NCBI GenBank assembly: GCA_000611775.1 | Contig: KK106987.1 | Location: forward strand, 310,001 to 374,000 | Reading direction: 5' to 3' | From: Umbilicaria muhlenbergii | Taxonomy: Eukaryota; Ascomycota; Lecanoromycetes; Umbilicariales; Umbilicariaceae | Length of the DNA: 64,000 nucleotides | Part shown: positions 12,705 through 26,202 of the stretch, one piece after another | Position numbering within the stretch: the first letter of the stretch is position 1 | How the letters are laid out: each line of letters opens with the position of its first letter | The notes under the pieces: model-generated | What the model was told of the DNA's origin: nothing | The model's input: the letters and a program-made list of their open reading frames with translations, nothing else | Database searches by the model: none | Translations under genes and position numbers: made by a program

Positions 12705-15700
12705 ATCTGCTCATAATGAAAGAAAGAAAGCTGATGCCCTCATCATTATGTTCAGTAAATTCATGATTTATTCTTTTCTAAGTCTTAGTTTGATAAACAC
12801 TAATGACATTGATGAGCTGAGTGCAGTGAGTGCTTTCATAGCAGTCACAGACATTATTAAGTCAGATGCAGAGACTCTTGTAATAATAATTAATATCATG
12901 ATGATAATCTTCTTCCTCAGTTGACTTCATTTAAGCAACTTATCACTCTGTGAATTGACTTTCATTGAACTGACTTTCATCAGTGATGTTAAGTTAATTT
13001 GACTTGTAATGATTTTTTTATAATTTTTCACAAGCTCTGAAGCGTCCTGTAAATTCTTTACATTCATTCAGCAGTTAAACTCAGACTCATACCTTTTTCA
13101 TTTAATTAAGTACTTTGTAATCATGTCATGACCTCATTTGAATACCTGCTTGTTGAGGATCTTCTTTAGTTCTCATGACTTTCAATTATCAATGTCTTTT
13201 TTAATGAAAACTGATGATGAGTGATCTGACTGTGGTTTATCATATGAGTTTGAATCAAGCAGCAGGCATGATTTCAGCTGTGTCATCATAAAAACAAAAT
13301 GAATTCATCAGTCAGTGAGCATGTCAAGTTGATAAATCAAACAGCTCATGCATTTCTTTACTTAAAAAGAATTTACATATTGCTGATTTAGCTTCTTGCT
13401 AATTATTGATGATATGACATAATCATGATGCAGGTGTAGTAAAACTCAGTTTTTAACAACAAGAAATAACAGTTGATGTCAACAGTCATAATGATGTTTG
13501 ATGTTCATGTTGATGAAATTAATGGCATCTCAGGCTTCTACTTAAACATGTATTAAAAATAAATCAGCTGACTCAGGTCCTGTCAAGCTCAAAGCTTGAT
13601 TCAAGGTGAATTTATAAACTGTTTTATTTGATGACTTCTCTGTAAAATTAATGAAGTTGTTCATATTAGTTTGAAGGTGTGATAAATCTGCAGGTCATTT
13701 GCTAAGCTCATTTAAGATTGTCATATAAAATCATAATGTTATTTCAGTGATTTGGTTTGTACACTCACTCTGTTCATCAGTTTGTGAATGATAAGTGATG
13801 AAATAAAGCAAATGCACTCTTAGATAATCAAACATTGTTGTTCACATCTTTAAGAGGAACTTTCAGTTCCTGTTTAAGAATATCATTTTGAGTAAACCTC
13901 AATCAGCTAGTTGTAGTCATTCAAGCAAGGTGATAACTCACTGCTTGACAGTTCATGTTAATTTGCTTAATATAAGAGTAATTCACTTACTGAATTTATC
14001 AGTGACTGAGAGTACAGTATCAAAGTCTTCAGTTGTAATGAGTAAAGTGAGAATGAAATCAATCATGATAATGTGAAATGAAATTAAGAGTGTTTCTATG
14101 AGCTGCAGGCTCTCATATGATTAATGTTATTAAATTTAATACACTTAACATTTAAAGCAGTGTTTTAGGTAGTCTCTGAGATACTTAAATAAGTCATGAA
14201 TGTATCATGATGAAGATATTCATTCAAAGGAGCATGCAAATCCTGAATGTTCATCTTTGATATGATTAATAACAAATATCTCCTTGATCTGACTTTTAAA
14301 AATGCATAGCCAGCGGAGCTGAAAAGCATGATCATCAGTATAATCATTAATATAAAAAATGAGACTGTTCTCTTATATGAAAGAAAGTTTGACAGCATCT
14401 TTAATGCTTAAGATCTCATTATCATCAAGTAAATTTAATATTTATTTTCATGCTGAGTTCTCAGCATATCCTTGAAGCAGATTATCCTTAAATTTCAGAC
14501 TCATTTTCATCAGAAAAGTAGTGTAAATATAATCATAAAATGTATTAAGCTTCTCTTCATGATTTGATGATCTCTCATTCACGCTGATTAACCTGAATAA
14601 GGTGTTCAGGATGATATGTTGTTTGCTTAATTTATATTAAATATTAAGGTTGAATCACTGCAGGTAATCAGAAGCTCTCATAAATTGAAGATTAAATTTA
14701 TTAATTAAAGTGATGAACAAGGTCATCTGCTTCATAATATTCAAAAAAGCATCATAATTTGTATAAATAACAGTATTGATCTGAGATGATTCAATCATAT
14801 GCTTGATTTTTATTATTATTTATATCATTTCAGTTATTTTCAGCTTTGTAAGTTAATATTTTTTCAGCAGCACTGAGCAGTCTGCTCAGAAACAAAATCA
14901 ATTTACTTGAGTTCATGAAAAGTAATCTTCAGTATCATGATTTCACCTCACTTTAACATGATAAATCATGACACTGAATCTGAATTCTTTGCTTTCATCA
15001 AGGTCAACATATAATTGCTTAATAAAATTGAAATGAATGAGGTAGTTAAGTTTAAAGAGTAAGTCTTGAAGTGTACAAAATGAAGTTATCTTTGTTGTGA
15101 TTAATTTATTTAGTTGAGTTCTGAAAGCAAAAGATCTTCATTGATTCTCTGCCTTCAGTGAAGACTTTAATAGCTCAGTTTTTCACTCTTGTAAAAACTT
15201 ACTAACTGCAGTGTAATGCAGGACATATTCTCATAATCATTTAATAAAACTTAAATACATCTTCAGCTCATGAAGACTTTAGAGAAATATTAACTTTAAG
15301 ATAATGAGAAGTTTTTCCTCTGATGTTATTAATCTCAAGAAGTTAACCTTCTACCTTAACAGCTGAACTAAAGAGTAAGTTAAATAAATCTTAATGAGTT
15401 GAATAAATATGCTTGATTTGATAAACATGAAGAAAACACTTCAGAGGTGAAATAAATGCTCATCAAGCATCTTTGAGAAGATGATTACATTATCAACATA
15501 TGCTTTGATGTAATCATGATATGACTGTAATAATTTATTAATTTGACATTAAACATAAGCTGAGAAATTCTTGTAGTTTATAACAGCAACATTGAATGAC
15601 TTTTAACCTTAATGATTAATCACTGTCAGTTTGTGTTTATTATCAGGACACACTCTTCATTGATAAAAAAATGAGATATAATTCATAATAATGATATATG

Positions 15701-16187
15701 ACCCTTTATCACAGCTATTATATCAGATTGTAGAGAAAGAGGATAAATGTTCAACTGAGTAATTTAATTTAACTCTTGAATATTCACAACTGCTCAGCCT
15801 TTCTTTTTATCAGTTGATAGGGTTTTTCACACAATGAAGACAGAGTAACTGAATGAGGTGTTAATCTCAATTCAGTTCATTTAACCTTGCTTATGAAGAG
15901 CATTAAATATCTTATTCATAATCTCTTTATCTTGAATATTAAGTGAATATACCTTTGTCTTATTAAAGATCTTTGACTCTTAATCTGCCTTCAATGATAT
16001 TTTTATTCAATACTCTTCAGGAAGGTCAATGAAGGAGTTAAAGTTTTTTCATAAAATAAAATAATCATCAATCACCTGCATGATGACATGTAATGTGAGT
16101 TTATCATCATGAATGATGATCTCATTAAGTAAGATAATCTTGAAGGCTCTGTTCAGCAAGACTTTTAAATGATCACTCACAATTAAG
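12705..16187 (-). pseudogene. Element A pol remnant: RT to integrase (copy 2)
   Basis: Duplicate of 4501-7983, with the mutated YVDN at 15489-15500. This copy is the one contiguous, across element B, with A's protease and gag at 23029-26202. Confidence 0.8.
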
Positions 16188-16415
16188 TGTCACAGGTTAG
16201 TGGCAATCTGAGACTCACATAAAGCATGCACCCTACAAGCGGCTTAACAGCATTAATGAATCACATGAAAACTCTGCACTGCTTGATCTCACCTTCATTC
16301 CTTAGTTATTAGTTTTATATAATTAAGATCATATAACCTCTATGCATCTACATCTTATGCTGTCACATACCTCAACTATACTTCCCTTTCTAGTAAAGGA
16401 TGTTATAATCTTACA
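16188..16415 (+). repeat. Element B 5' LTR (complete element)
   Basis: Starts with TGTCA and ends TTACA, preceded by target duplication TTAAG. Differences from the 3' LTR over the first ~30 bp are all transitions, in CpA, CpT and CpC contexts. Confidence 0.92.
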
Positions 16416-16507
16416 GTTTTAATAACTTTATCTTTCAAAGAATGATGGCCTGAGATAAGATGCAGACTTGAAATCAACTATGTTAAACTTCTGAAGCAGA
16501 ATGAGAC

Positions 16508-17735
16508 ATGATGATGAAGAATCAACAAAATGATCATGAAACATCACTCATTTCCTCTGACATCAGTGAAGTGAACCTCATGAGTGAAGGATCCTCAGGT
16601 GAAACAGTGCACAACATTAATGATGAGATCATGCAAGCAAGATGACAGTGAGATGAACTTCTTAAGCAACAAGAGTTGCAACAGCTCTGAATGAAAGTTC
16701 TGATATTAAAAATCAACCTACTCAAAGATCCTGCTACTTGTGTTGATACCTTAACTGAGAGATTTTTTAATTTTATGAACACTGAGTCTGTAATGAGCAA
16801 GCGCTGCGCTGATGAAACACTATCAATATAAAATGTATGATTAAGGATTCAGGCAAAGGAGTTGCTGTTATATCATGACAAGAATGTGAAAAAGCACCTG
16901 AATTGAATGTGAGATGCAAGAAATACCTTTCATTTTAACTCAGCTGATTTCCCTCATGAGGAGGATAAGATGATTTACATCATGCAATATTTAAAGAATG
17001 AACCAAAGGAGGCATGACTGTGAGATGATGAGATTAAAGATTATTTCACTGTTACCTGAGATGATTTTATGAAATTCCTGCTCAACATTATTGAGGACCC
17101 TGTGAATCATCAGCTTCACATCACTCAGTTGTATAATAATGCTGTTCAATTACTTCATTAATCAGTTCAAGCTTTTAATAGTTATTTGAGCACCTTGAAA
17201 GCTCAGTTACCTCTCTACAATGAAGAGCACATGAGGATTCACTTCTTCACAAAATTGAAGCCTGAGGTTCATGCAGCCTTGATGAATTATCAGAACTTAC
17301 TCACAACTTGAAAGAAAATCATCATCTTGACTGCATGCCTGAAGAATAACCTACATTTAAGAGGCATCATGAAATCAAAGGCAAATCCTAATATGACAGT
17401 TACCTTCAGTCACAAACTTGAGTCACTGTCAAAGTCTGCTGAGAATAAGGGTCATAAGCCTGATGAGGGCAAGATGAAGAGCAAGTGAGATAATAAATGT
17501 AAAAGTGAATCAGTGAAGACTCTTGAAACAAAGAACTTGTCACACATGACTTGTTAAAATTGTAATCAGAAGGGACATTATTCCTTTGATTGTTCACAAC
17601 CTGTGAAAAACTCAGACTTGAATAAGACCCTGATTGCAGCTGTTTCAGCATCAAAAAATGAAAATGCTTCAGTGAAGACTTCACGCTGCTGAAGTGCTGA
17701 ACAAAAGTAGCCTCAGAGTGTAGTTTAATTGTCAA
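16508..17735 (+). pseudogene. Element B gag with CCHC zinc knuckle
   Basis: Gag forms the virus-like particle and binds the RNA. From ATG 16508 the plus frame reads an acidic, helical Gag-like protein of roughly 400 codons. A CCHC knuckle lies at 17552-17593 (C-x2-C-x4-H-x4-C all present, with the residue after the first Cys now TAA, most simply from a Trp codon TGG). In-frame stops are dominated by TGA; Gln codons CAA/CAG survive. The minus-strand ORFs overlapping this region are shadows. Confidence 0.85.
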
Positions 17736-20700
17736 TAAACAAGTTCTTCACAATGATGAAGTCATACTCATGCAAGCCTTATTGAACACGGGAGCTGAAG
17801 TCAATGTGATTTCACAACATTTCATTATTGAGCATCAATTGACTCATATGAAGGGCTTGTTGCCTCAACCTTAATTCTTAAATGATCAGAAGGCTTACTG
17901 CTTCAGTGCTTACTGTGTGTGTTATCAGCTTACTGACAGTTGAGGACAGTCTCATGAATGTGAACATGTGTTTTATGCATTAAATAAGTCAGGACCACCC
18001 CTTATCCTTAAACTCTCTGCATTAAAGACTGAACATGTGTGAATTGACTGTGAAATGAAGGTGTGATGCTTCAACATTAAGAAGCAGTTTATTAAATTAC
18101 AGTCACCTGATGAATTCATAAGAGAGATTCAAGATCACTCTGCTGTCTACACTCTGATATGAGTCAGTCTGAGTGATGACGCTGCATCAGAGGTGTGCAT
18201 ACAAAGCACTGAGATAACACAAGCTCTCCCTGAGGAATACATTGATTATGTGAATATGTTTTCAACAGAGAATGCTGACCTCCTTTCACCTCATAAGATC
18301 AGTGATCATGCAATTGATCTGAGCAGCACAGATTCATCTTATGATCCTTTGTATAACCTCTTCAATACTGAATTAAGGGTGTTATGAGAATACTTGAATG
18401 ACACTTTAATGAAAGGTTGAATTCATCACTTCATGAGCCCTGCAGAGGCACTCATCCTTTTTGTTTTAAAGAAAGATGAAGGGCTGCAGTTATGTGTTGA
18501 TTACTGAGGGTTGAACAAGATGATCATCAAGAACAGGCACCTGTTACCTCTTATAAGTGAAACATTGAATCAGCTTAGTGGAGTTAAGCTGTTTATGAAG
18601 TTAAATTTGAAAGACATCTATCATTGTATTCACATCAAGGAGGGTGATGAGTGGAAGATGATGTTTCACATGTGTTATAATCACTTTGAGTATATGATCA
18701 TGTCTTTCAGATTGATCAACGCTTCAGCTACATTTCAAGCTTACATTAATCAAGCATTAACAGGGCTTGTGAATATCTTTTGTGTTGTCTATTTAGATGA
18801 CATCCTTATATACTCAGAATCATCAGCTCAACACTGAGAGCATGTTAAGCAGATGTTAAACTGACTTCATTGATTTCAACTTTACATGAACCCTAAGAAG
18901 TGTGAATTCTTCATTATCAAGGTGAAATTCCTAAGGTTTATTATCACAACTGAAGGCGTAGTGATGAATTCATGATGAGTGAACATCATACAGGACTGAT
19001 CAGTATCAAGGACTTTTCAAGAAGTACAAGTCTTCCTGAGCTTTGTGAACTTTTATAGACGCTTTATTAAGTGCTATTCACAAGTTGCAGCCCTCTTGAC
19101 AAACCTTATGAAAGGTAGTAAGGATGAAAAGAAGTTTGAGCCTTTTGAATTCTCAAATGATGCAAAGGAGGTGTTTAATCATCTTCATGAAACCTTTATG
19201 ACAGCACTCATCCTGATTCACTTTGACTCAAAGTTACAGATACAGGTGAAAACTGATGTGTTAATCATTAAGCTCAATGACATCCTGTCTCAGCTGTTGA
19301 ATAGCAGGGAGTGATATTCAGTTACATTTTAATTGAGAAAGCTGTCTCCTTCAGAGATCTGATATGAAACTCATGATCAGGAGCTCCTTGTCATCATTAT
19401 GATGTTTAAACACTGATGACACTACCTTGAAGGCAGTTGTCATATCATAAAGGTATTGACTGATCATAACAATTTACAAGAATTTATGAACATGAAGGAA
19501 TTGAATGACAGGCAAGCATGATGAGCAATGAAGTTCACTGCTTTTAATTTCAATATCCTGCATCAGTTTGAAAAAACCAACTCCGCTGATGTGCTGTTGA
19601 GGTGATCAGACTACAGGGATGTTGAAAAGGTGAGTGAAATTATAAAGAAATTACTTTCAACACTTCAAAGAAAGTTAGTCACTCTTGTGAACATATTCTC
19701 ACTCAGATATGCCCTTATTGTGAGGCAGTTGCTCACAGGGGTGAGGAGAATGACTGAGATTAAAAACCTCAAACTTCAGAAAAAATGCTGAAGGAGTGAC
19801 AGCAAAACATCTACTCATGATGATTATGACATAACTGTGAAACAGCTTAACCCTGTCACTGAAACTGTTGATTGCAAACAACTCATTTCACATGTGATGA
19901 TAAGAGATCTTGTCATTCATGAAACAGCTGATGAAAGCCTGAGTATACAATTAAAAAATTTGATTAAAACTCTACAAAATGATGATTCATTTGTAGAAGT
20001 GACATGCAACACTGACTGTACATCAGTGAAGCATAAGGCTAAAGTTGAAAGTTCTTGAAGATTTAACTCTGAAGGCCTTCTGTTTCATGAGGAACAAATA
20101 TATGTTTCAGAAGAAAAGTCAGTAAGAGCAGAGATCTTGAAACATCATCATGATGATGCCTTGACAGGGCATTTCAGGGTAGAAAGAACTCTTAAATTAA
20201 TTGACTGCAAATATTATTGAATTGATATGAGCTGAGATGTCAAAGATTATGTTGCATCATGTGATATCTGTCAAAGAGTGAAAGTGCTTAAACATCATCC
20301 TTATGATGAGCTACAGGCGCTGCCTCAGTCAGAAGAATCATGACAGCAAGTCATAATGAATTTTATCACTGACTTGTCATCAAGTAAGTGTGAAGATTGC
20401 ATGTATGATGTGATCTTAATGATTATAAATCAGTATATGAAAATAGCTCAGTATATTCAAATCATGAAAATAATTATGACAACAGAATTGACTGACTTGT
20501 TCTATGAGGAAATAATATGTTGATTCAGTGTATCAAAAGGGGCTGTCTCTGATTGAGGATCAGTTTTCACAAGTGCTTTCTGATCAGAAATGTGCTACTA
20601 TTTAAGAATGAAGTGTTAACTAAGCACTGCCTTTCACCTGCAAACAGATGAACAGACAGAATGACAGAATCAAATCTTAAAACATTATCTTCACTGTTAC

Positions 20701-21423
20701 TGCTCAGATGAACAAGACAACTGAATGAATCTTTTACTCTTAACAGAATTCACTTATAACAATGAAACACAGGCATCAATAAAGTGCAGCTCTTTCTATG
20801 TCATGTATGCTTATCATTCAGAAGTAAGATTTGAAGTTGAGGATGACTTCAGGAAAAAAAGAATACCTGCAGTTAAAAATCAAATAAAATGATTTCATGA
20901 CATACAAGAAGTGCTGTCATGATGATGAGAAAATGTAATTAATTCTCAGACAAAATATTATGATGTTAAACATAAACTCAAGACTTATAATGTGAGAGAC
21001 TTGATAATGTTATTCATGAAGAACTTATGACAGAAGCACTTAAGCAGGAAATTATCTCACAAATTCATTAAATCATTTCAAATTGAAAACTTAATAAGGA
21101 AGTAAGCTTACAGATTAACTTTACTGCTCATTTATTAAATTCATAATGTCTTTCACGTCTTTTACTTGAAGTCATATCAGTGCAGAGTTGATGATGACTT
21201 CAAATCATTACTGTCACCTCTGAAGCTAATTGATGATGAAGAAGAATATGAAGTTGAAGAGATTTTAAACTGCTGAAAATCCAGGAATAAAATCCTGTAC
21301 AAAGTGAGATGAAAGGGTTGATCAGAAGAATATGATCAATGAGTGTTAAAAAAGAACTTAAAAGGTGTGCAGGAAATGCATGCAGCTTTCAATAATAAAT
21401 TAAAAGAACTTAAAAAAAAGTGA
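17736..21423 (+). pseudogene. Element B pol: protease, RT, RNase H, integrase, chromodomain
   Basis: Protease: the active-site DTG now reads NTG in ALLNTGAEVN (about 17780). RT spans about 18450-18990 with an intact YLDD at 18790-18801 and the KLFMKLNLKDIYH block. RNase H is about 19150-19640 (THDQELLVIIMMFKH). Integrase is about 20110-20900: an HHCC-type zinc region ending CDICQRVK, the second catalytic Asp in VSD-x-GSVFTS, and HLQTDEQTE from HPQTDGQTE. The chromodomain at about 21233-21370 reads EYEVEEILN...ILYKVRXKGXSEEYD (X = TGA), where the aromatic Trp codons TGG have become TGA. It ends in a TGA at 21421. Chromodomains direct such elements to heterochromatin in known chromoviruses. Confidence 0.88.
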
Positions 21424-22795
21424 TTTAAAAAGATTTAATTGACATCATAAGAACACTCTTTCCTGATTTTCCTCAAGAGGTTTTACAGATTTTATTAAGA
21501 CCTTATAGGTGATCTATGACAAGGGTTAAGAGTGACAAGTTCATTAAAGAAGATGAATCATCAGCAAGACACAAGAGAAACATAATATTATTATCATTAT
21601 AACAGCATACCTGATCAGGATCAAAGGAAAAAGAAATTATCATACAAGATCAACAAAATACTGACAAAACATTATTTACTCATCTTCATCATTATTATTC
21701 TTCTTCTCATCTTCATCATCCTCTGATTTCTCTGACCCCTTTGACTTGAAAGGAGAGAAATCTCTGTCATCATCATCATTGTCATCATTAACAATGACAG
21801 GCAAATGCTTTTAAAATAAGATGCACATTAGCTGTTCATAATCATCATGTCAGAGGTGAAGAGAAGGGGATTAAACTGAATATCACATGATATTCAAGAT
21901 ACCTTTGAGTGCATTGTTGCTGTGTTTGAGCTGCTCAAGAAGCAGAAGGTTGATCTTGACAGCAGACTTCAATTTCAACAACTTCTGATGATGATTGACA
22001 ACATGAAGGTGTGTCATGATCTTCTTGTTATAACACTTTTGACACGCCTTGAGAGCGGCCAGGAGAGCAGGTGAAGGAGTGTTAATATTAATTTTATTAA
22101 TTAAGCAGATTAAAATGTTTACCTTGCAGGTAAATCATGCTGAGACTTTAAATTATCAGTGAAGTACAACAGATGAGCAGGATAAACTTATTAAAAAATA
22201 AGTTTTATGCAAATTCATGCAGTATGCACACTTAACATTTAAATGAGCATCACACACCTGAGTCATGTCATCTGTGAAATGATGACTACATCAGAGGCAG
22301 AATGATTCAATCAGTCATGCACATGATTTAATGAAATACTTGACAATGAATGAGTATTATATGATGACTCACATTAGAAGTGCATCTGCAGAGTCAGCTT
22401 CTCTAACTTACAGGCATAATGACTGATGTTGTGATGATGAAAATGATGCATCTTGAGGGTGTGTTGATGATGTTATGATGATGAATCACTGCTCTGACAA
22501 AAGTTGATGACAGAAGGCTGAGAAGTTGATAATATTTATATTTTGAAGCTCTTATTGTGATATCATCACCTGAGGCCTTAATTATGTTATCATAATGTTG
22601 TCACATTTATGCTGTCATGACTCTGCTGCTGTCTCTTCACTCCTCAGGGTTTTCACTGTCATGTGACAAGCTCACCTCACTATCATCTCACTTAATCAGT
22701 GTTGACATCATGTCACTGTTTCAACTGTTAATTGAGCTTTTTAATGATCACTCATCTTTCTGCGCTGAAGGGCTGCTGCATAAAGGGGAGGCAAT
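21424..22795. other. Element B 3' non-coding region
   Basis: About 1.37 kb between the chromodomain stop and the 3' LTR. It has a TCATCATC-rich stretch at 21660-21790 and a patch near 22040-22075 that keeps some CpG (GAGAGCGGCC). No domain is recognisable on either strand; the 63-codon plus-strand ORF at 22617 has no family resemblance. Confidence 0.55.
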
Positions 22796-23023
22796 TATCA
22801 TGAGTTAATGACAATTTAAAACTCACGTAGGGCATGCACTCTACAAGCAGCTTGACAGTGTTAATGAGTCACATGAAAACTCTGCACTGCTTGATCTCAC
22901 CTTCATTCCTTAATTATTAGTTTTATATAGTTAAAATCATATAACCTCTATGCATCTACATCTCATGCTGTCACATACCTCAACTATACTTCCCTTTTTA
23001 GTAAGGGATGCTATAATCTTACA
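22796..23023 (+). repeat. Element B 3' LTR
   Basis: 228 bp matching the 5' LTR; the first bases read TATCA for TGTCA (G-to-A). Followed directly by the TTAAG target duplication at 23024-23028. Confidence 0.92.
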
Positions 23024-23028
23024 TTAAG

Positions 23029-26000
23029 TTCAAGTTGACTGTAGTTGATTTTAATTCAGTTGTCAATGAAGATACTGTCATGATCAATAAAGCAGTTTCA
23101 TAGATGATGAACATCTTTCTCATTCAACTCTTTTGATGTGTAGATTTAAGTGTTTAAGCAGTCAGATCAAACATGTTCTCTTTCACATGATAACAATTAT
23201 CATAATTAATTTCATAAATAATACTCAGATATAAGTTGCAGAGTATTATTATAATCTTATCAGAGTCATTTTTAATCATTATGTCACTGAAGGTAATGTT
23301 AATTAAATGAGCATATAAAGACAACTGCATGCTCTCTGTCAGCTTAAAAAGGAAGTTTTTACTCTCAAGTAATGTAACATGATGCATTAAAATAATCAGT
23401 TGAGTGTGTGACAGAATGTTCATGATGAATTTTGCATGAATTACTTATTGAATCAAAGGTCTTTGTGATTAAGTGCTGATAAATATAATCATTTTGCAGC
23501 TGTTAATGTAAATTAACTTCTTAAATGTTATAATATTCATCTGCTCTGAGCTCATAATGTTCATTTCAATGAGCATTTTCATCTTTAACTCATCAACTAT
23601 GTGAGCTTTTCTTGTAATAAGAGCATTCATAATATCCTCATTGTCATTCTTACCTGCTAGATAAATGAGTAGTATAATATATTCATTAATTGAATGCTTG
23701 TTTAAGCTAATGCCTTATACTGAGATTGATGATGTCATGATTTATATGAGGATCATAAGTAGCTGACTGTGTAAAAAAGTTTAATTAATCAAGATGATTG
23801 AACATCTGATGTTTAAACAAATTACTTTCAAAGATATATCAGGTGCTAGTTTGACCTCTGCTGTAATATAATATTACTTTCTAAATCTGTAACTCATTTT
23901 GATATTAGTAGTTGAGTTGACTGAGGAGGTAATTATCCTTGCACTGATATGAAAGAACTCAACAGGTGATTTTGTAAAAAAGATATTTATTATATTCTTC
24001 AATGAAGGCTTCATTGAGATATCATCTCATAAACAGCTTCTTCAAAGATGCTTATGTAATTTATTTCTGAAGAGAAACTCTTTCTTGCAATGTTGACAAC
24101 TGATCTCTGTGATGAAGGTTATGAAATAATCATGTGACTCATTTATGAAGCCCTCTGAATAACTCATATCAACATCAGGCTTATAATAGTCAGAGTTATA
24201 GTATTTCAGGTCTGAATTAATGATGTAGTAATCAGTAAAATAGTTATATTCATCATTAAAGTACTGTAATGATTCCTCTGAGCTCAATTCACTGAGCTCA
24301 GCAGACACAGGAGATTTATAAGTTGTTAACTCATTTCATTCATCAACAACATATACAGTGAGTTTAAATCATTATAATTGTCTTTGATCTTGATAATTTC
24401 ACCTTGAATTTGCTGATCCTTTTGATTGTTGAGCTTGCTCAGTGAACATGTTTTTTTCATTAATGATCTGAAGTGAAGCTCTGACAGCAGATAATTGAAA
24501 TATTAATGATTAAAACTGTTGATCCTGATTATTATTGTTATAACTAAAATAGAAAGGTTGACTAGGAAAAGCATCATATAATTGCTCATATGATGAATAA
24601 GTAGGAAAAACAGGCTGTCTTGAATAAGTATTTTAATGAGAAGGAAACTTTTTATACTGATTGAATTATTTATTTCTGTTAAATTGATTTACAGGCTTGT
24701 GAAATTAATTCAGTTGATCTCATCTGATCATTTCATATCAGATGTTCAACTTACTGTTCAGCTGTTTCAAGAACTGACTTATAATAATTGTGAGAATAAG
24801 CTCTAAAATATCTTAATGAAACTTCAAAGCAAGGTTATTTCATATCATGATTAACTGATTATAAATAAAGCTTAACTCAGCAGCTTTAACATGATGAAAG
24901 ATATTTTAAGTATAAAATCATGAACTTTTTTCATCTCATGCATCTGTCATAATATAATACTCAGTTTATAAATATTATAAAGCAACTGAGTCACGCTTCT
25001 TGAATCAACTAATCAAGATGATATATCAGATATTAAGAGATGCATCTTGAAGTAAAGTCTTCTTCAAATCAATGAGCTTCATTGAGTGTTAAATAAGTGC
25101 AGTTTCATGAAGACACTGTGATAAAACTGTATGTAACATTAAACTCACTCTTTTGAAGAGTCAGGTCTTTTAGCTGATTAATAAAAGTATAAATATTTTT
25201 ATAAAAGATGTGTTATCTTGAGTTAACAACTGACTCAGTTCCTTCATATTCTGAGTTAAAGAAATCAATATTGTCAGTCTTTCAGTCATTTTTAAGTCAT
25301 CATTCCTCATATGATTATTCAGTAAATGGTTTGACTGATTGAGTTGTTATGAGCTCTTATAATAAACATCATTAATCTGCAGAGAAACTGATTCCTTCAT
25401 GAGCTTAAGTCATTAAATTAGAGCAGGGTATATTTTTAATAATATCATTAAATCATCTTGTACTTACTTTTAAGAGAGTCATTCTGATAGAAGCTGAACC
25501 TAACTCAGGATTAATCTCACTGAGATGAATTATAAAAAATTAAAATATAAGATTCTTAACATCTTCAATGACTTTAAGCAAGCGCTGAATAACTTGATGT
25601 AACTTGAGATGATTAATAACTTAATTCACTGATCAAAAGAGTGATTCCCTGAACTTCAATCAAGTTCAAGTATTAAAGGTAAATGGATCAGTTACTTTAA
25701 GTATATCATGAGTTCATAGAAATTGAGCTATGAACTGCTTGACAGATGAGTTAACCTCAACAGTTTAAGCATGCTCACTTTATAAAAAGGTTTTCACCTG
25801 CTGAGTTAAATAAATAATCTCTGAAGTTATTGATAAGGAGAGTGATGAAGAGTCTGATGAAGTAATCATGATGACTGCAACAAGTCTGATAGACTCAATG
25901 AGGTTGAATGAGGAAGTTTAAGTCAAACAATAAAATGAAAAACAGATAATTAAAAGAACAGATGAAAGATAAAAAATTTTAATAATAAAAGCAGAAATGA

Positions 26001-26202
26001 AAGAGAATAAAAATCAATAATAACAAATGATCACATTAATTCATGAAGTAAATGAGGTGATAAAAAAGCTTAACAGAAACCTGCTATGATGTGTGATAAA
26101 AATTGCATAAAAAGTCAATTATTGAAAAACTTAATTTAATGACAATCAGTCTGATTATCATAAACAGTTAATAATGTTATAAATGAAGTGTTGCTATCAA
26201 TT
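23029..26202 (-). pseudogene. Element A gag-protease remnant with C2H2-like finger
   Basis: This is the upstream part of A on the minus strand, separated from its RT by element B. At about 24100-24045 the frame reads a finger-like CQHCKKEF...LHKHL, a C2H2 motif I associate with some fungal gypsy polyproteins. Protease-type sequence probably lies at 23423-23154, where an 89-codon stretch stays open. From 24300 to 26200 the gag region is low in complexity and full of stops. Assignment of gag and protease rests mainly on position between LTR and RT; the RT side is firmer. Confidence 0.6.

Larger units (their letters stand above)
10945..19148. repeat. 8,204-bp tandem duplication, copy 2
   Basis: Second, directly abutting copy of the unit. 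The junction at 10944/10945 cuts element B inside its reverse transcriptase/RNase H region and joins it to the C-element remnant. At the right end (19148/19149) element B continues uninterrupted to its own 3' LTR, so this copy keeps the original downstream context. Confidence 0.93.
16188..23023 (+). mobile_element. Element B: structurally complete Ty3/gypsy chromovirus
   Basis: 6,836 bp between 228-bp LTRs, flanked by an exact 5-bp target duplication TTAAG (16183-16187 and 23024-23028). It is inserted in element A in the opposite orientation. Domain order on the plus strand is gag with CCHC knuckle, aspartic protease, RT, RNase H, integrase and C-terminal chromodomain, the arrangement of chromoviruses. 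All domains are legible, but the frame is interrupted by many stops, nearly all TGA, so it is inactive. The LTRs differ by transitions, so it inserted before or during the mutation process. Confidence 0.93.
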
